A stretch of 64,000 nucleotides of DNA from an uncultured Collinsella sp. (GTDB taxonomy: Bacteria > Actinomycetota > Coriobacteriia > Coriobacteriales > Coriobacteriaceae), in the NCBI GenBank assembly GCA_900542905.1, contig UQPF01000003.1:1-64000 (forward strand). Direction: 5' to 3'. How positions within the stretch are numbered: position 1 is the first letter of the stretch; each line of letters begins with the position of its first letter. The notes beneath the pieces were generated by a model. The model did no database searches. It worked only from the letters and a program-made list of their open reading frames with translations, and was not told the DNA's origin. Made by a program: the position numbers and the translations under genes. This document shows positions 38,740-47,142 of the stretch, in pieces.

Positions 38740-38912
38740 TTACGCGGTTATGCCAAACCGCGTAACGGCTCGACGCTGCAAGCGCCCCTAGGCGGCAATC
38801 TGACGTTCAATCGTCGGTCGCGTACCGAAGTACGCTTCCCTCCTCTTTCACGTCACCTTGCTCGTCTAGGGGCGCTTTCGCTGACTTATGCTCAACCTGC
38901 GATTGTTTTGCT
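38740..38912 (+). repeat. Family-2 structured element, copy 3
   Basis: Same order as copy 1: hairpin TTACGCGGTT/AACCGCGTAA (38740-38765), CTCGACGCTGC, arm AGCGCCCCTAG (38781-38791), AATCTGACGTTCAATC, tip stem GCGTAC-CGA-AGTACGC, TTTCACGTCACCTTGCTCG, arm CTAGGGGCGCT (38866-38876), TTCGCTGAC, AACCTGC. The arms share no sequence with copy 1 yet pair perfectly. It fills the 308-bp gap between two minus-strand genes and no other gene is seen there. Confidence 0.75.
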
Positions 38913-38921
38913 TTGAGTCGG

Positions 38922-41159
38922 CTATTCGCTGTAACGGGTGGCGATGGCAGCTTGTACCATTCCGGCGCTCATGAGGTAGGTCACCAGGAAGTAGCCACCG
39001 TATGCTGCCAGGAAGATTGCACAGGTGAGGCCCACGGTGCCGCCGATGCTCATATTTCCGAAAATGCTCACCAGCTCGATGATCACCTTAAGTGCCACAA
39101 AGGAGTGCGCCAGGCCCACTGCCAGCGGGAACAGGAAGAATACCGCTTGCTGTGCCATCACCGAATGGCGAATCTGGCGGTCGTCGCAGCCGATCTGTGC
39201 CAGCACACGATAGCTGCGGCTGCCGTCGGCCACATTGGAGAGCTGCTGAATCGACAGAATCGCCGCGCATGCAACGACCAATACAAAGCCGATGTAGATG
39301 GCTAGGTAGCTAATAAGACCGTTCATTTGCGCTGCCTGCGTGTACATCTCGGAGCGTATGATGAAGGTTCCCCACGACCCCGGCTCCTTGCCGTCAACGA
39401 GCAGATTGTCGAGCACAGTGTATTTAATACTCTCGTCTGCCTCGGTCGTATCCATCCCCTGTTTGTAGTTAACGAGCAGGCTACTGGAATACGGCTGCAG
39501 ATTAAGTTGGGACAACAGCTCGTCGGCAACGACGACGGTACCCGGATTACTGCCCATCGCCGAGTTGGCGATGGCCGCCGCATCTTCGTCCGACTTATCG
39601 GCTGCGGGCTTGAGCGTATGCCCGCCCAAGGTAAGGGCATGGCCGCCAGCCATATACTTGGTGTACAGGTCGACCAGCTCGCCGCCCATATCACACGTGA
39701 GCAGATACTGGTCGTGACCGATGTGCACCGGCTCCTCGCCCATCATCTGGCGCAGCTTGTTGTACTGACTTGCCGGCGTCACAAACAGACCCATCGCATC
39801 GGCATTGCTACCCCCGAACGCCTTGGGAAGCTTTTCGCCCATGATCTTGCACATCTCACTTGGAGTCACCGAAGGATTCGAGCCGCCAAGCGGGTAACTC
39901 AGATACGAATCGATCTGCACATGCTCACCGGCAACATCGGAGATATCGACCTTCTTGCCGGTCTCGTCGTTGTTGTCCGCCGACTTGCCCTTAATACCGT
40001 CTGCAACGTTATCGTGATCGATACGATCGCCGTGCCATGCGGAGTACAAATCGACCGTACTATCGGCCAGCACCATTCGATCGGCCTCAGACGGATTGAA
40101 AGACTCTTTGTAGAAGTCGAGCGTATCGGGCGTGTAATAGATATACGTCTGCGACATGTCGGCCGGATTATAGCGCTCCAGGTTTTCGTTCATCACGTTG
40201 GCAATCGACATACCGCACGTCACCGAGGTGATGGCCAAAAACAGGAGCATCGCGATGACGCCCATCGAAAAGCACACCGTGTTGACCTTGGCCGCAAGCT
40301 GGCGCACGGTAAACATGTTGAGGCCGCGCCAATACACGCCGCGCAGGCTCTGCAGCAGCTTGATGAGCATGCCCGAGAGTCCCCAGAACAGGGCAAAGGT
40401 GCCAACTGTAACCATAGCGGTCGTAATACCAAACTGGTTCATGGCCTCTTGCAGCTTGCTGTCCGTCGCGGTTAGCGGGAACCCATCACGTAGCAGACGG
40501 TAATAGGCCACGCCCACAAGCACCACGCCCACGGCAAAGATGGCAATCGCGATCCAGGGGTTGCGTGTCTTGATGCTCTCGTTGCGACGCTCGGCACCCA
40601 TAAGCTCGATGAGTTTGGTACGACGCACGGCGCGAAGATTCAGCAGTAGCGTGAGCACAAACATTACGAGCATGCAGGCAAGGGTCAGATTGAACGCATG
40701 CACCGAGAAAAAGAAGTGGAAATTGGCGATCTGTGTCTTAAAGAGCGAGGCCGTAAAGAACGTCATGAGCTGGGAGAGTCCCACACCCAGCACAATGCCG
40801 GCGACAAAGGCCACGACCGACACTATCACGGTCTCGAGCGCCATGATCGTGGCGACACGCCCACGCCCCATGCCGAGCACCTGGTACAGGCCAAACTCCT
40901 TCTTGCGGCGTTTCATGATGAAGTTATTGGCATACACCATCAAAAAGGCCATGACACCGGCCAAAAAGTACGTCAGGTCGCCGAGCATGCTGCCCATTAC
41001 CTGCGCCAAGCCCTTTTCATCGATTCCGGCGATGTCGACCTGCATCGAGATGGTGTTAAAGGCATAGAAGACCGTGACGCCCAGGGTGAGCGTCAAAAGG
41101 TAGACGAGGTAGTCGCGGCCGGCACGGCGGACGTTGCCCCAAGCGAGTTTACAGAGCAT
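38922..41159 (-). CDS. ABC transporter permease, BceB-like FtsX type
   Basis: About 745 residues. Membrane helices at about 15-40, 55-80, 110-135 and 150-180, further pairs near 230 and 275-330, then a large extracytoplasmic domain (about 335-615) and three C-terminal helices. That layout is typical of BceB-type permeases acting in antimicrobial-peptide detoxification. ATG at 41159 with GAGGG before it is chosen; the frame starts 12 bp earlier at a GTG. It overlaps the ATPase gene. No cognate BceRS pair lies beside it, though another two-component/ABC set is at 0.3-6 kb. Confidence 0.87.
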   Translation of the reverse strand: MLCKLAWGNVRRAGRDYLVYLLTLTLGVTVFYAFNTISMQVDIAGIDEKGLAQVMGSMLGDLTYFLAGVMAFLMVYANNFIMKRRKKEFGLYQVLGMGRGRVATIMALETVIVSVVAFVAGIVLGVGLSQLMTFFTASLFKTQIANFHFFFSVHAFNLTLACMLVMFVLTLLLNLRAVRRTKLIELMGAERRNESIKTRNPWIAIAIFAVGVVLVGVAYYRLLRDGFPLTATDSKLQEAMNQFGITTAMVTVGTFALFWGLSGMLIKLLQSLRGVYWRGLNMFTVRQLAAKVNTVCFSMGVIAMLLFLAITSVTCGMSIANVMNENLERYNPADMSQTYIYYTPDTLDFYKESFNPSEADRMVLADSTVDLYSAWHGDRIDHDNVADGIKGKSADNNDETGKKVDISDVAGEHVQIDSYLSYPLGGSNPSVTPSEMCKIMGEKLPKAFGGSNADAMGLFVTPASQYNKLRQMMGEEPVHIGHDQYLLTCDMGGELVDLYTKYMAGGHALTLGGHTLKPAADKSDEDAAAIANSAMGSNPGTVVVADELLSQLNLQPYSSSLLVNYKQGMDTTEADESIKYTVLDNLLVDGKEPGSWGTFIIRSEMYTQAAQMNGLISYLAIYIGFVLVVACAAILSIQQLSNVADGSRSYRVLAQIGCDDRQIRHSVMAQQAVFFLFPLAVGLAHSFVALKVIIELVSIFGNMSIGGTVGLTCAIFLAAYGGYFLVTYLMSAGMVQAAIATRYSE

Positions 41160-41934
41160 CGGAGCCCTCACCGCCCATCATGGCAACGACCTCCATAATG
41201 CGGTCGAAAAACTCTCGGCGGTCGGTGTCGCCGCGGCGCAGCTCGGTGAAGATCTTGCCGTCGCGGATAAACAACACGCGGCTCGTGTAGCTGGCAGCAA
41301 AGCTGTCATGCGTGACCATGAGCACGGTGGCGCGCAGGCGGCGATTGAGGGCCTCCAGGCTCTCGAGCAGCAGGCGGGCGCTCTTGGAATCGAGGGCGCC
41401 GGTGGGCTCGTCGGCCATGATCATGGTGGGGTCGGTGACGAGTGCGCGAGCCGCGGCAACGCGCTGCTGCTGACCGCCGGACATCTGGTAGGGATACTTG
41501 TCGAGCACCTGACTGATGGACAGGCGCGCGGCCACATCCTGCACGCGGGTCGAGATCTCTGCCGAGTTTGTGCGGGCGATGGTGAGCGGCAGGGCGATGT
41601 TCTCGCGCGCCGTAAGGGTATCGAGCAGGTTGGAGTCCTGGAAGATAAAGCCGAGCTCCTCGCGGCGGAACTGCGAAAGCTTAGCCTGCTTCATGCGTGT
41701 TACGTCCTGCCCATTGATGCGAATCGTGCCGCTCGTGGCGCTATCGATGGTCGACACGCAGTTGAGCAACGTCGACTTGCCCGAGCCCGAGGCGCCCATG
41801 ATGCCAACAAATTCGCCGCGGTTGACAGTAAAGCTGACGTCGTTGAGCGCGCGGGTCACATTGCCCAGCGCCCCATATACCTTTTCGAGATGCGCGACCT
41901 CCAGTACCGGGGTCGCCATGTGCGTGGTTTGCAT
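41149..41934 (-). CDS. ABC transporter ATP-binding protein, BceA type
   Basis: 261 residues. Walker A GASGSGKST, signature MSGGQQQRVAAARA, Walker [16 protein letters not shown]. These are the standard motifs of the BceA/MacB group that drives FtsX permeases. It overlaps the permease by 11 bp. AAAGGA precedes the ATG. Confidence 0.93.
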   Translation of the reverse strand: MQTTHMATPVLEVAHLEKVYGALGNVTRALNDVSFTVNRGEFVGIMGASGSGKSTLLNCVSTIDSATSGTIRINGQDVTRMKQAKLSQFRREELGFIFQDSNLLDTLTARENIALPLTIARTNSAEISTRVQDVAARLSISQVLDKYPYQMSGGQQQRVAAARALVTDPTMIMADEPTGALDSKSARLLLESLEALNRRLRATVLMVTHDSFAASYTSRVLFIRDGKIFTELRRGDTDRREFFDRIMEVVAMMGGEGSDAL

Positions 41935-42082
41935 ACCGAGTCCTTTCTTGCGATTAGTCTACGGCATCTATAGTCGCAAGAAGACGAGTCAGCTACCATC
42001 GATATGGCTTACGCTTGCCTTACCGTTGTGTAAGGTACGGGTAGCCGCCCTGCCACGTGTTGATATTGAGAGAGGACTCCTG

Positions 42083-43072
42083 TTGAAGACTGTTCATGTT
42101 GCCGCTGGGATCATTCGCAAGGAAGGATCTGACGAGCTGCTTGCCGTGCAGCGCGGCTACGGCGGCATGCAGGGACTTTGGGAGTTCCCCGGCGGCAAGC
42201 TCATGCGCGGCGAGACGCCCGAGGACGCCGTACGCCGCGAGCTTATGGAAGAGTTGCAGGTAAAAGTCACCAACCTGCGCGATTTTTACACCGTTGAGTA
42301 TGACTACCCCGATTTTCATCTCTCGATGGAGTGCTACTACTGCTCGCTCGCCGATGAATCCGATGAGCCTCAGAAGCACGACCGCCAGCTCGATATCCGC
42401 TGGATTCCGCGCACCTCGCTTGCCACCGTTGAGTGGATGCCCGCCGACAAGGGACTCATTGATGCCCTAATTGAGTTGAAGGAAGACCGGCTTGAGGCCA
42501 ACGGCGTTGCCAACGACGCCGAGGCCACCGCGACCGACGAGCCCGCCACCAAGCCCAAGCGCGCACCTAAGCGCCGTAGCAAAAAGCGCCCCAAACCAGG
42601 TCTGCTCGACGGCATCGACACCTCGGACCTTTCCGCCGACGAGCGTGAACTCGTGCGCCGTCGCGCCGCTATAAAAAAGTCCATGAAGGGCAACAAGCGT
42701 GCAAACACCAAGCCCGAGCTGCTCGTTCGCCAGCGCTTGCGCGCAGCGGGCCTTACGGGTTATCGCTTGGAATGGAAGGTTCCTGGCAAGCCCGACATCG
42801 CCTTTCCCGGCCGCAAGATCGCTATCTTCGTCAACGGCTGCTTTTGGCACCGCTGCCCCAAGTGCAACCCTAGCCAGCCCAAGCGCAACGTTGAGTTTTG
42901 GGAGGCAAAGTTCCGTCGCAACGTCGAGCGCGACCGCGCTGCCGTGGCAGCACTCACTCAAATGGGCTGGACACCCATAACCATCTGGGAATGCGAGCTC
43001 AAAAAAGACCGCATCGACGCCACGATGGAAAAGGTCATCGAGCAGGTGCGCGCCGCAGAGCCGCAGCGCTAG
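42083..43072 (+). CDS. Fusion of NUDIX (MutT-like) hydrolase and Vsr-type endonuclease
   Basis: 329 residues in two domains. N-terminal NUDIX (about 1-130) has the box from Gly38 to Val60: GGKLMRGETPEDAVRRELM followed by EELQV, fitting the GX5EX7REUXEEXGU pattern except for Gln in place of the last Gly. It probably removes oxidised nucleotides such as 8-oxo-dGTP. A basic Ala/Lys/Pro linker (about 150-185) leads to a Vsr mismatch endonuclease domain (about 197-320). That domain has Asp238 (GKPDIAF), GCFWHRCPKC with His256 and NVERDRA, the metal and active-site residues of Vsr. Start is a TTG with AGAGGA 6 bp before it; no ATG fits. No Dcm-type methyltransferase is seen nearby. Confidence 0.87.
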   Translation: MKTVHVAAGIIRKEGSDELLAVQRGYGGMQGLWEFPGGKLMRGETPEDAVRRELMEELQVKVTNLRDFYTVEYDYPDFHLSMECYYCSLADESDEPQKHDRQLDIRWIPRTSLATVEWMPADKGLIDALIELKEDRLEANGVANDAEATATDEPATKPKRAPKRRSKKRPKPGLLDGIDTSDLSADERELVRRRAAIKKSMKGNKRANTKPELLVRQRLRAAGLTGYRLEWKVPGKPDIAFPGRKIAIFVNGCFWHRCPKCNPSQPKRNVEFWEAKFRRNVERDRAAVAALTQMGWTPITIWECELKKDRIDATMEKVIEQVRAAEPQR

Positions 43073-43604
43073 GAACGAGCCATCCACACGCCCCACACAG
43101 GCGAGCCACATCCGCGCCACAAACCTTAGAAAGCCCTTAAGCTCAAAACCTTTCAAGAGTGTTACTCGATGGCTTTGACCTGCGGTTTCATCGTAACATC
43201 AAACCAGGTTAAGCCTTTCTTTAGCGCTTCTTTGCGACAGCCGCGGCATAATACTGCCAACGCACGGGACCTAGCAGCACACCCCGTGCGCAACCTTTTG
43301 GTGGACATCGAGGAGGCCGCATAAGCATGCATTCTTCCAATGCCGTAGCACGGCAGCCATCCCTAAAACATGCAAACCTTTTCTCCTTCCCCCCGACACA
43401 GAGAAACGGCCTCCTCGACTCCCCCACCCCAAAAGCCAAACGCTCAACCGACCAGAGCCACAACTTGCGAACATCGTTCAAAAAGCTCCAAGCATCCCTA
43501 GATAAAACCTTCCCCAACCAAGCCCGGGCATACTAACCCCTCATCAACAAAGAAGCCCTGACGCCCCACCCCTTCCCGCCCAACGCCACAAGGGCGATCG
43601 AGCA
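43073..43604. other. Intergenic region with weak reading frames
   Basis: Holds a small hairpin (CGCACGGG at 43261 with CCCGTGCG at 43283) and an 11-bp inverted repeat (43308-43318 with 43408-43418). Overlapping frames of 69 (plus, 43327-43536, with GAGGAGG upstream) and 98 codons (minus) compete; neither resembles a known protein. I do not call a gene. Confidence 0.4.
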
Positions 43605-43757
43605 GGACGGCTTGGGCGGGTCCCCGTACTTAGTTTCCAAAATCATTCCGCAGCGCGAAGGCCCCCGTTGCCAACGCTTCGTAGAAGCGAGGCAACGGGG
43701 GCCTTCATGCGCGAGGACGTTTTGGAAACTAAGTACGGGGACCCGCCCAAGCCGTCC
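43605..43757. repeat. Family-1 bipartite hairpin, copy F
   Basis: The best copy. 38-bp outer arms (43605-43642 with 43720-43757) pair without mismatch. 16-bp inner arms (43657-43672 with 43691-43706) cap CGCTTC-GTA-GAAGCG. Boxes TCATTCCGCAGCG and GCGCGAGGACGTTTT. Ends 24 bp from the aldolase stop codon. Confidence 0.88.
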
Positions 43758-43781
43758 GGTGGGATCAGAGTACCCTTGCTG

Positions 43782-44639
43782 TTACTCTGCTTTGCCCACA
43801 GAGTTGAGGTTGGTCATGCGGATCTTAACCAGCTCGGTGATCTCACGCATGCCCTCCTTGGCCGGCTTCTTGGGGTCGAAGCAGGCGGGGTTCTCGGCCA
43901 TGTAGGCCATGAAGCCCTTGGTGTAGGCCTGACGCAGCTCGGTGGCGTAGTTAACCTTGCAGATGCCGTTCTTCACGGCCTCGGCGACCTGCTCATCGGG
44001 CACACCGGAGGTGCCGTGCAGAACCAGCGGCACGTCGACGGCGTCGCGGATGGCCTTGACCACGGACTGCTCGATGTGCGGATCGCTCGTGTACACACCG
44101 TGGCTGGTGCCAACGCCAATTGCGAGGGAGGTGCAGCCGGTGCGCTCGACGAACTCCTTGGCCTCGGCCGGATCGGTGTAGGGGCTCTCGCCCTCAACCG
44201 CGGGACCGTCGTCCTCCTTGCCGCCAACCTTACCGAGCTCGGCCTCGACGGGCACGCCCATGGCGCGGCCAGCGTCGGCGACGGACTTGGTCAGGGCGAT
44301 GTTGTCCTCGAAGGACTCGTGCGAACCGTCGATCATGACAGAGGTGTAGCCCGTGCGGAAAGCCTGCATGCAGCGGTCATAGCCATCGCCGTGATCGAGG
44401 TGCAGGGCGACGGGCACGGAAGCGCGCTCGGCGGCAGCCTTGACCATGCCGTAGAAGTAGTCCAGACCAGCGGTCTTGATGGTGCCCGGGGTGGTCTGCA
44501 TGATGACGGGGGACTTGGTCTCCTCGGCAGCGGCCAGAACGGCCATAACAAACTCGAGGTTCTCGACGTTGAAAGCGCCAACAGCGTAGTGGCCGGCCTG
44601 AGCGTCCTTGAGCATCTTTTCGGTGGTAACAAGTGCCAT
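43782..44639 (-). CDS. Class II fructose/tagatose-bisphosphate aldolase
   Basis: 285 residues, the GatY/KbaY/Fba size. Zinc ligands are visible in LHLDHGDGYDRC, in EAELGKVGG (Glu) and in VLHGTSGVPD, and a His in SHGVYTSDPH. It cleaves a ketohexose-1,6-bisphosphate to dihydroxyacetone phosphate and glyceraldehyde-3-phosphate. Fructose or tagatose specificity cannot be read directly. A divergent DeoR gene and a promoter motif shared with lacA and lacF favour a part in galactose-6-phosphate breakdown, but it may also be the glycolytic enzyme. ATG at 44639 has GAGAGGAG upstream; the frame extends 50 codons further without support. Confidence 0.88.
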   Translation of the reverse strand: MALVTTEKMLKDAQAGHYAVGAFNVENLEFVMAVLAAAEETKSPVIMQTTPGTIKTAGLDYFYGMVKAAAERASVPVALHLDHGDGYDRCMQAFRTGYTSVMIDGSHESFEDNIALTKSVADAGRAMGVPVEAELGKVGGKEDDGPAVEGESPYTDPAEAKEFVERTGCTSLAIGVGTSHGVYTSDPHIEQSVVKAIRDAVDVPLVLHGTSGVPDEQVAEAVKNGICKVNYATELRQAYTKGFMAYMAENPACFDPKKPAKEGMREITELVKIRMTNLNSVGKAE

Positions 44640-44974
44640 GAGCGTTTGCTCCTCTCCCTCGCCCGCATCTGGACATCGGGCGTAGTTGTTCACAAGGCGT
44701 TTTACCTTGCGTTTTGCTGCGCTCATTGTATGAAATTCAGCAGCTTTGCACGTGCGAGATATTGAGCCCATGCAGGTCAATACAGTCATTTTTGAAAAGC
44801 AAACGGAAGAAATTTGAGCCGAGTGAACATGTTCGATATTGAATTTTGGGCGTTCAGCGTCTTTCTTTTATAGAAAAGATAAGTAATCGAAAGGTATTTT
44901 CTTACTCAAAAAGAAAATGAACGAAAATAGAGTCAACACAATTCCTGCAAATTTCAGACGATGATGGAGCAGGT
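44640..44974. promoter_or_regulatory. Divergent promoter region, aldolase and DeoR
   Basis: AT-rich 335 bp. TGAACATGTTCGA (44824-44836) contains a perfect GAACATGTTC palindrome and matches the TGAACA-N4-CGA motif at lacA and lacF. TCTTTTATAGAAAAGA at about 44864-44879 is another palindrome. GCAAACGGAAG at 44799 is a weak relative of the CCGTTC box. Confidence 0.5.
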
Positions 44975-45778
44975 ATGGCCCACGCAACAACCCGAGCTTT
45001 CGCCGACGAGCGTCGTTCCGCCATCATGGAGATGCTCGAACATAACGCCTCCGTTCAGGTGGCAGAAATCGCCCAGACCTTTGGCGTGTCCTCCGTCACG
45101 GCCCGCGCCGACTTGGACGCCCTCGCCGAAGCAGGCAAGCTGCGCCGCACACATGGTGGTGCCGTATCGCTCCACAAACGCCTGACCGTTTCCACGCAGG
45201 ATCGCCGCATCAATGTCAACGTCGCCGCCAAGCAGGCCATCGCACAAAGCGCCATCGAGCTCGTCAACGACGGCGACACGCTGCTCGTCGACTCGGGCAC
45301 CACGGCGCTCGAGTTCGTCCGGCTCCTCGATCAGCGCGGCGGTATCACCGTCATCACGGCCGACATTACCATTGCCGATTACATCGACGAGAGCATGCCC
45401 TCGGTCGATGTCGTCATGCTGGGCGGGGCGCTGCGCAAAGGCCATCGTTATTTGTACGGACCGCTCACTATGCAGGCGCTCCAAATGGTCCATGCCGATC
45501 TGGCCGTCATGTGCCCCGGCGCCTTTGTCCCCAGCTGCGGCTTTACGACCGACTTTCCGCAGATGGCCGAGACCAAAACGGCTATGATCACCGCGGCCCA
45601 TCAAAGCGTCGCCCTCATGGACGCCAGCAAGGTTAACGGACGCGGCATGTACCGCTTTGCCGAGCTTGCCGATGTCGACTCCATCGTGATGGACCGTGAC
45701 CCCGACCATGCCGTCGCCACCTCGATCGCCGAGGCCACTGACAGCTCACGTCCAGCCCTCGTCATCGCCGGCGCTTAA
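44975..45778 (+). CDS. DeoR family transcriptional regulator
   Basis: 267 residues. N-terminal DeoR HTH: RRSAIMEMLEHNASVQVAEIAQTFGVSSVTARADLDALAEAGKL with the RTHGGA signature. The C-terminal sugar-phosphate sensing domain includes DGDTLLVDSGTTALE. Typical for regulators of sugar-phosphate pathways such as LacR, GatR and FruR. It is divergent from the class II aldolase, its probable target, and the shared promoter motif suggests it also controls lacABC and lacF. GGAGCAGG lies directly before the ATG. Confidence 0.92.
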   Translation: MAHATTRAFADERRSAIMEMLEHNASVQVAEIAQTFGVSSVTARADLDALAEAGKLRRTHGGAVSLHKRLTVSTQDRRINVNVAAKQAIAQSAIELVNDGDTLLVDSGTTALEFVRLLDQRGGITVITADITIADYIDESMPSVDVVMLGGALRKGHRYLYGPLTMQALQMVHADLAVMCPGAFVPSCGFTTDFPQMAETKTAMITAAHQSVALMDASKVNGRGMYRFAELADVDSIVMDRDPDHAVATSIAEATDSSRPALVIAGA

Positions 45779-45783
45779 ACAAA

Positions 45784-45820
45784 AACCACCACAAAGGTGC
45801 CTGTCCCCTTTGTGGTGGTT
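45784..45820 (+). terminator. Terminator-like CTGTCCC-loop hairpin, copy 5
   Basis: Perfect 14-bp arms (AACCACCACAAAGG with CCTTTGTGGTGGTT) and loop TGCCTGTCC. It starts 5 bp after the deoR stop and lies between convergent genes, so it could end both transcripts. Confidence 0.7.
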
Positions 45821-45852
45821 GTGATGGTTGAGCGTCAAAAGTGAACGTGTCG

Positions 45853-47013
45853 CTACTTGGACAGCTCGTCGGCGAGGACCTCGATCTGAGCGCGCGAGGC
45901 GTCGTTGAGCGAGCCCAGCACAGTCACCTTGTTCTGCGTCAGGGTGATGTCCTTCATGCCCTCGAGCTCCTTGGTCATAACCTTGGCAGCTGCGGGCGCC
46001 CAGGAACCGGACTCGACAAGCGCTACGGTGCGGTTCTGGTAGGCATGCTCGGCGAGCGTGTGGATAAAGGTGCTCATGCACGGGAAGATCTCGCCCTGAT
46101 AGGTAATGGAGGCGAGCACCAGACGGTCGTAGCGGAACGCATCCTCAACGGCCTCGGCCATGTCGTCGCGAGCCAGGTCAAAGACGGAGACCTTCTGGCC
46201 GCGAGCCTCGAGCGCAGATGCGAGCTCCTCGACGGCAGCCTTCAGATGGCCATACACGCTCGCATAGGCGATCGTGATGCCCTCGTCCTCGGGCTGATAG
46301 CTCGACCAGGTGTTATAGGTGTCGAGGTAGTAGCCCAGGTTCTCGGTCAGCACGGGGCCGTGGAGCGGGCAGATGATCTGGATGTCCAGGTCGGCGGCCT
46401 TCTTGAGGACGGCCTGCACGAACTTGCCGAACTTACCGACGATGCCAAAGTAGTAACGGCGAGCCTCGCAGGCCCACCCTTCCGGATCCTCGATGTCGTT
46501 GGCGCCGAACTTGCCAAAGCCGTCGGCACTAAAGAGCACCTTGTCGGTGGACTCGTAGGAGAAAATCACCTCGGGCCAGTGAACGTTGGGGGCGCCGATA
46601 AAGGTCAGGCTGTGGCCGCCCAGATCGAGCACATCGCCCTCTTTGACGACCATTTTGCGCTCGGGGAAGTCGGTGCCAAAGTAGTTGACCATCATGCGGA
46701 AGGCGCCCATGCTGGCCACAATCTGTGCCTGGGGATAGCGCTCCATAAAGGCGGCAATACCGGCGGAGTGATCGGGCTCCATGTGATGGACGATCAGGTA
46801 GTCAGGCGTACGGCCATCGAGCACGGCCTCGAGGTTGCCGAGCCACTCGTCAACAAAACCGCCGTCGACTGAATCGGCGACAGCGATCTTTTCGCCCAAG
46901 ATAACGTAGCTGTTGTATGCCATACCGTTCTCGGACACATCGTACTGGCCCTCGAACAAGTCAATGTCGTGATCGTCGACACCGATGTAGCGGATATCCT
47001 TGGTGATCTCCAT
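45853..47013 (-). CDS. Flavodiiron protein (A-type flavoprotein, oxygen/NO reductase)
   Basis: 386 residues. The N-terminal metallo-beta-lactamase-like domain carries the diiron ligands HHMEPDHS (His77, Glu79, Asp81, His82) with a later CPLHGPVL histidine. The C-terminal flavodoxin domain (about 250-386) has ITIAYASVYGHLKAA and ITYQGEIFPCMSTFI for FMN. It reduces oxygen to water, or NO, protecting anaerobic enzymes such as the glycyl-radical system. ATG at 47013 follows TAGGAGG. Single gene. Confidence 0.94.
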   Translation of the reverse strand: MEITKDIRYIGVDDHDIDLFEGQYDVSENGMAYNSYVILGEKIAVADSVDGGFVDEWLGNLEAVLDGRTPDYLIVHHMEPDHSAGIAAFMERYPQAQIVASMGAFRMMVNYFGTDFPERKMVVKEGDVLDLGGHSLTFIGAPNVHWPEVIFSYESTDKVLFSADGFGKFGANDIEDPEGWACEARRYYFGIVGKFGKFVQAVLKKAADLDIQIICPLHGPVLTENLGYYLDTYNTWSSYQPEDEGITIAYASVYGHLKAAVEELASALEARGQKVSVFDLARDDMAEAVEDAFRYDRLVLASITYQGEIFPCMSTFIHTLAEHAYQNRTVALVESGSWAPAAAKVMTKELEGMKDITLTQNKVTVLGSLNDASRAQIEVLADELSK

Positions 47014-47142
47014 CAGGCAAAGCCTCCTAGATAGACAAAAGAACCCGTCTATCATAGCACTCGCCTTCATAGCCACGGCTATCCGTCAGCATCCATACCG
47101 ATTGTTATTGAAATGCAATAAATCGCCGTTTACCTGCACAAA

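Noticed and set aside
38734..38916. 60-codon plus frame in the gap before the BceB-like gene
   Set aside because: It is the family-2 copy 3 read as protein; no ribosome site precedes it.
43327..43536. 69-codon plus frame preceded by GAGGAGG
   Set aside because: The ribosome-like site is 14 bp or more away and part of an inverted repeat. An equally long frame exists on the other strand, and neither looks like protein.
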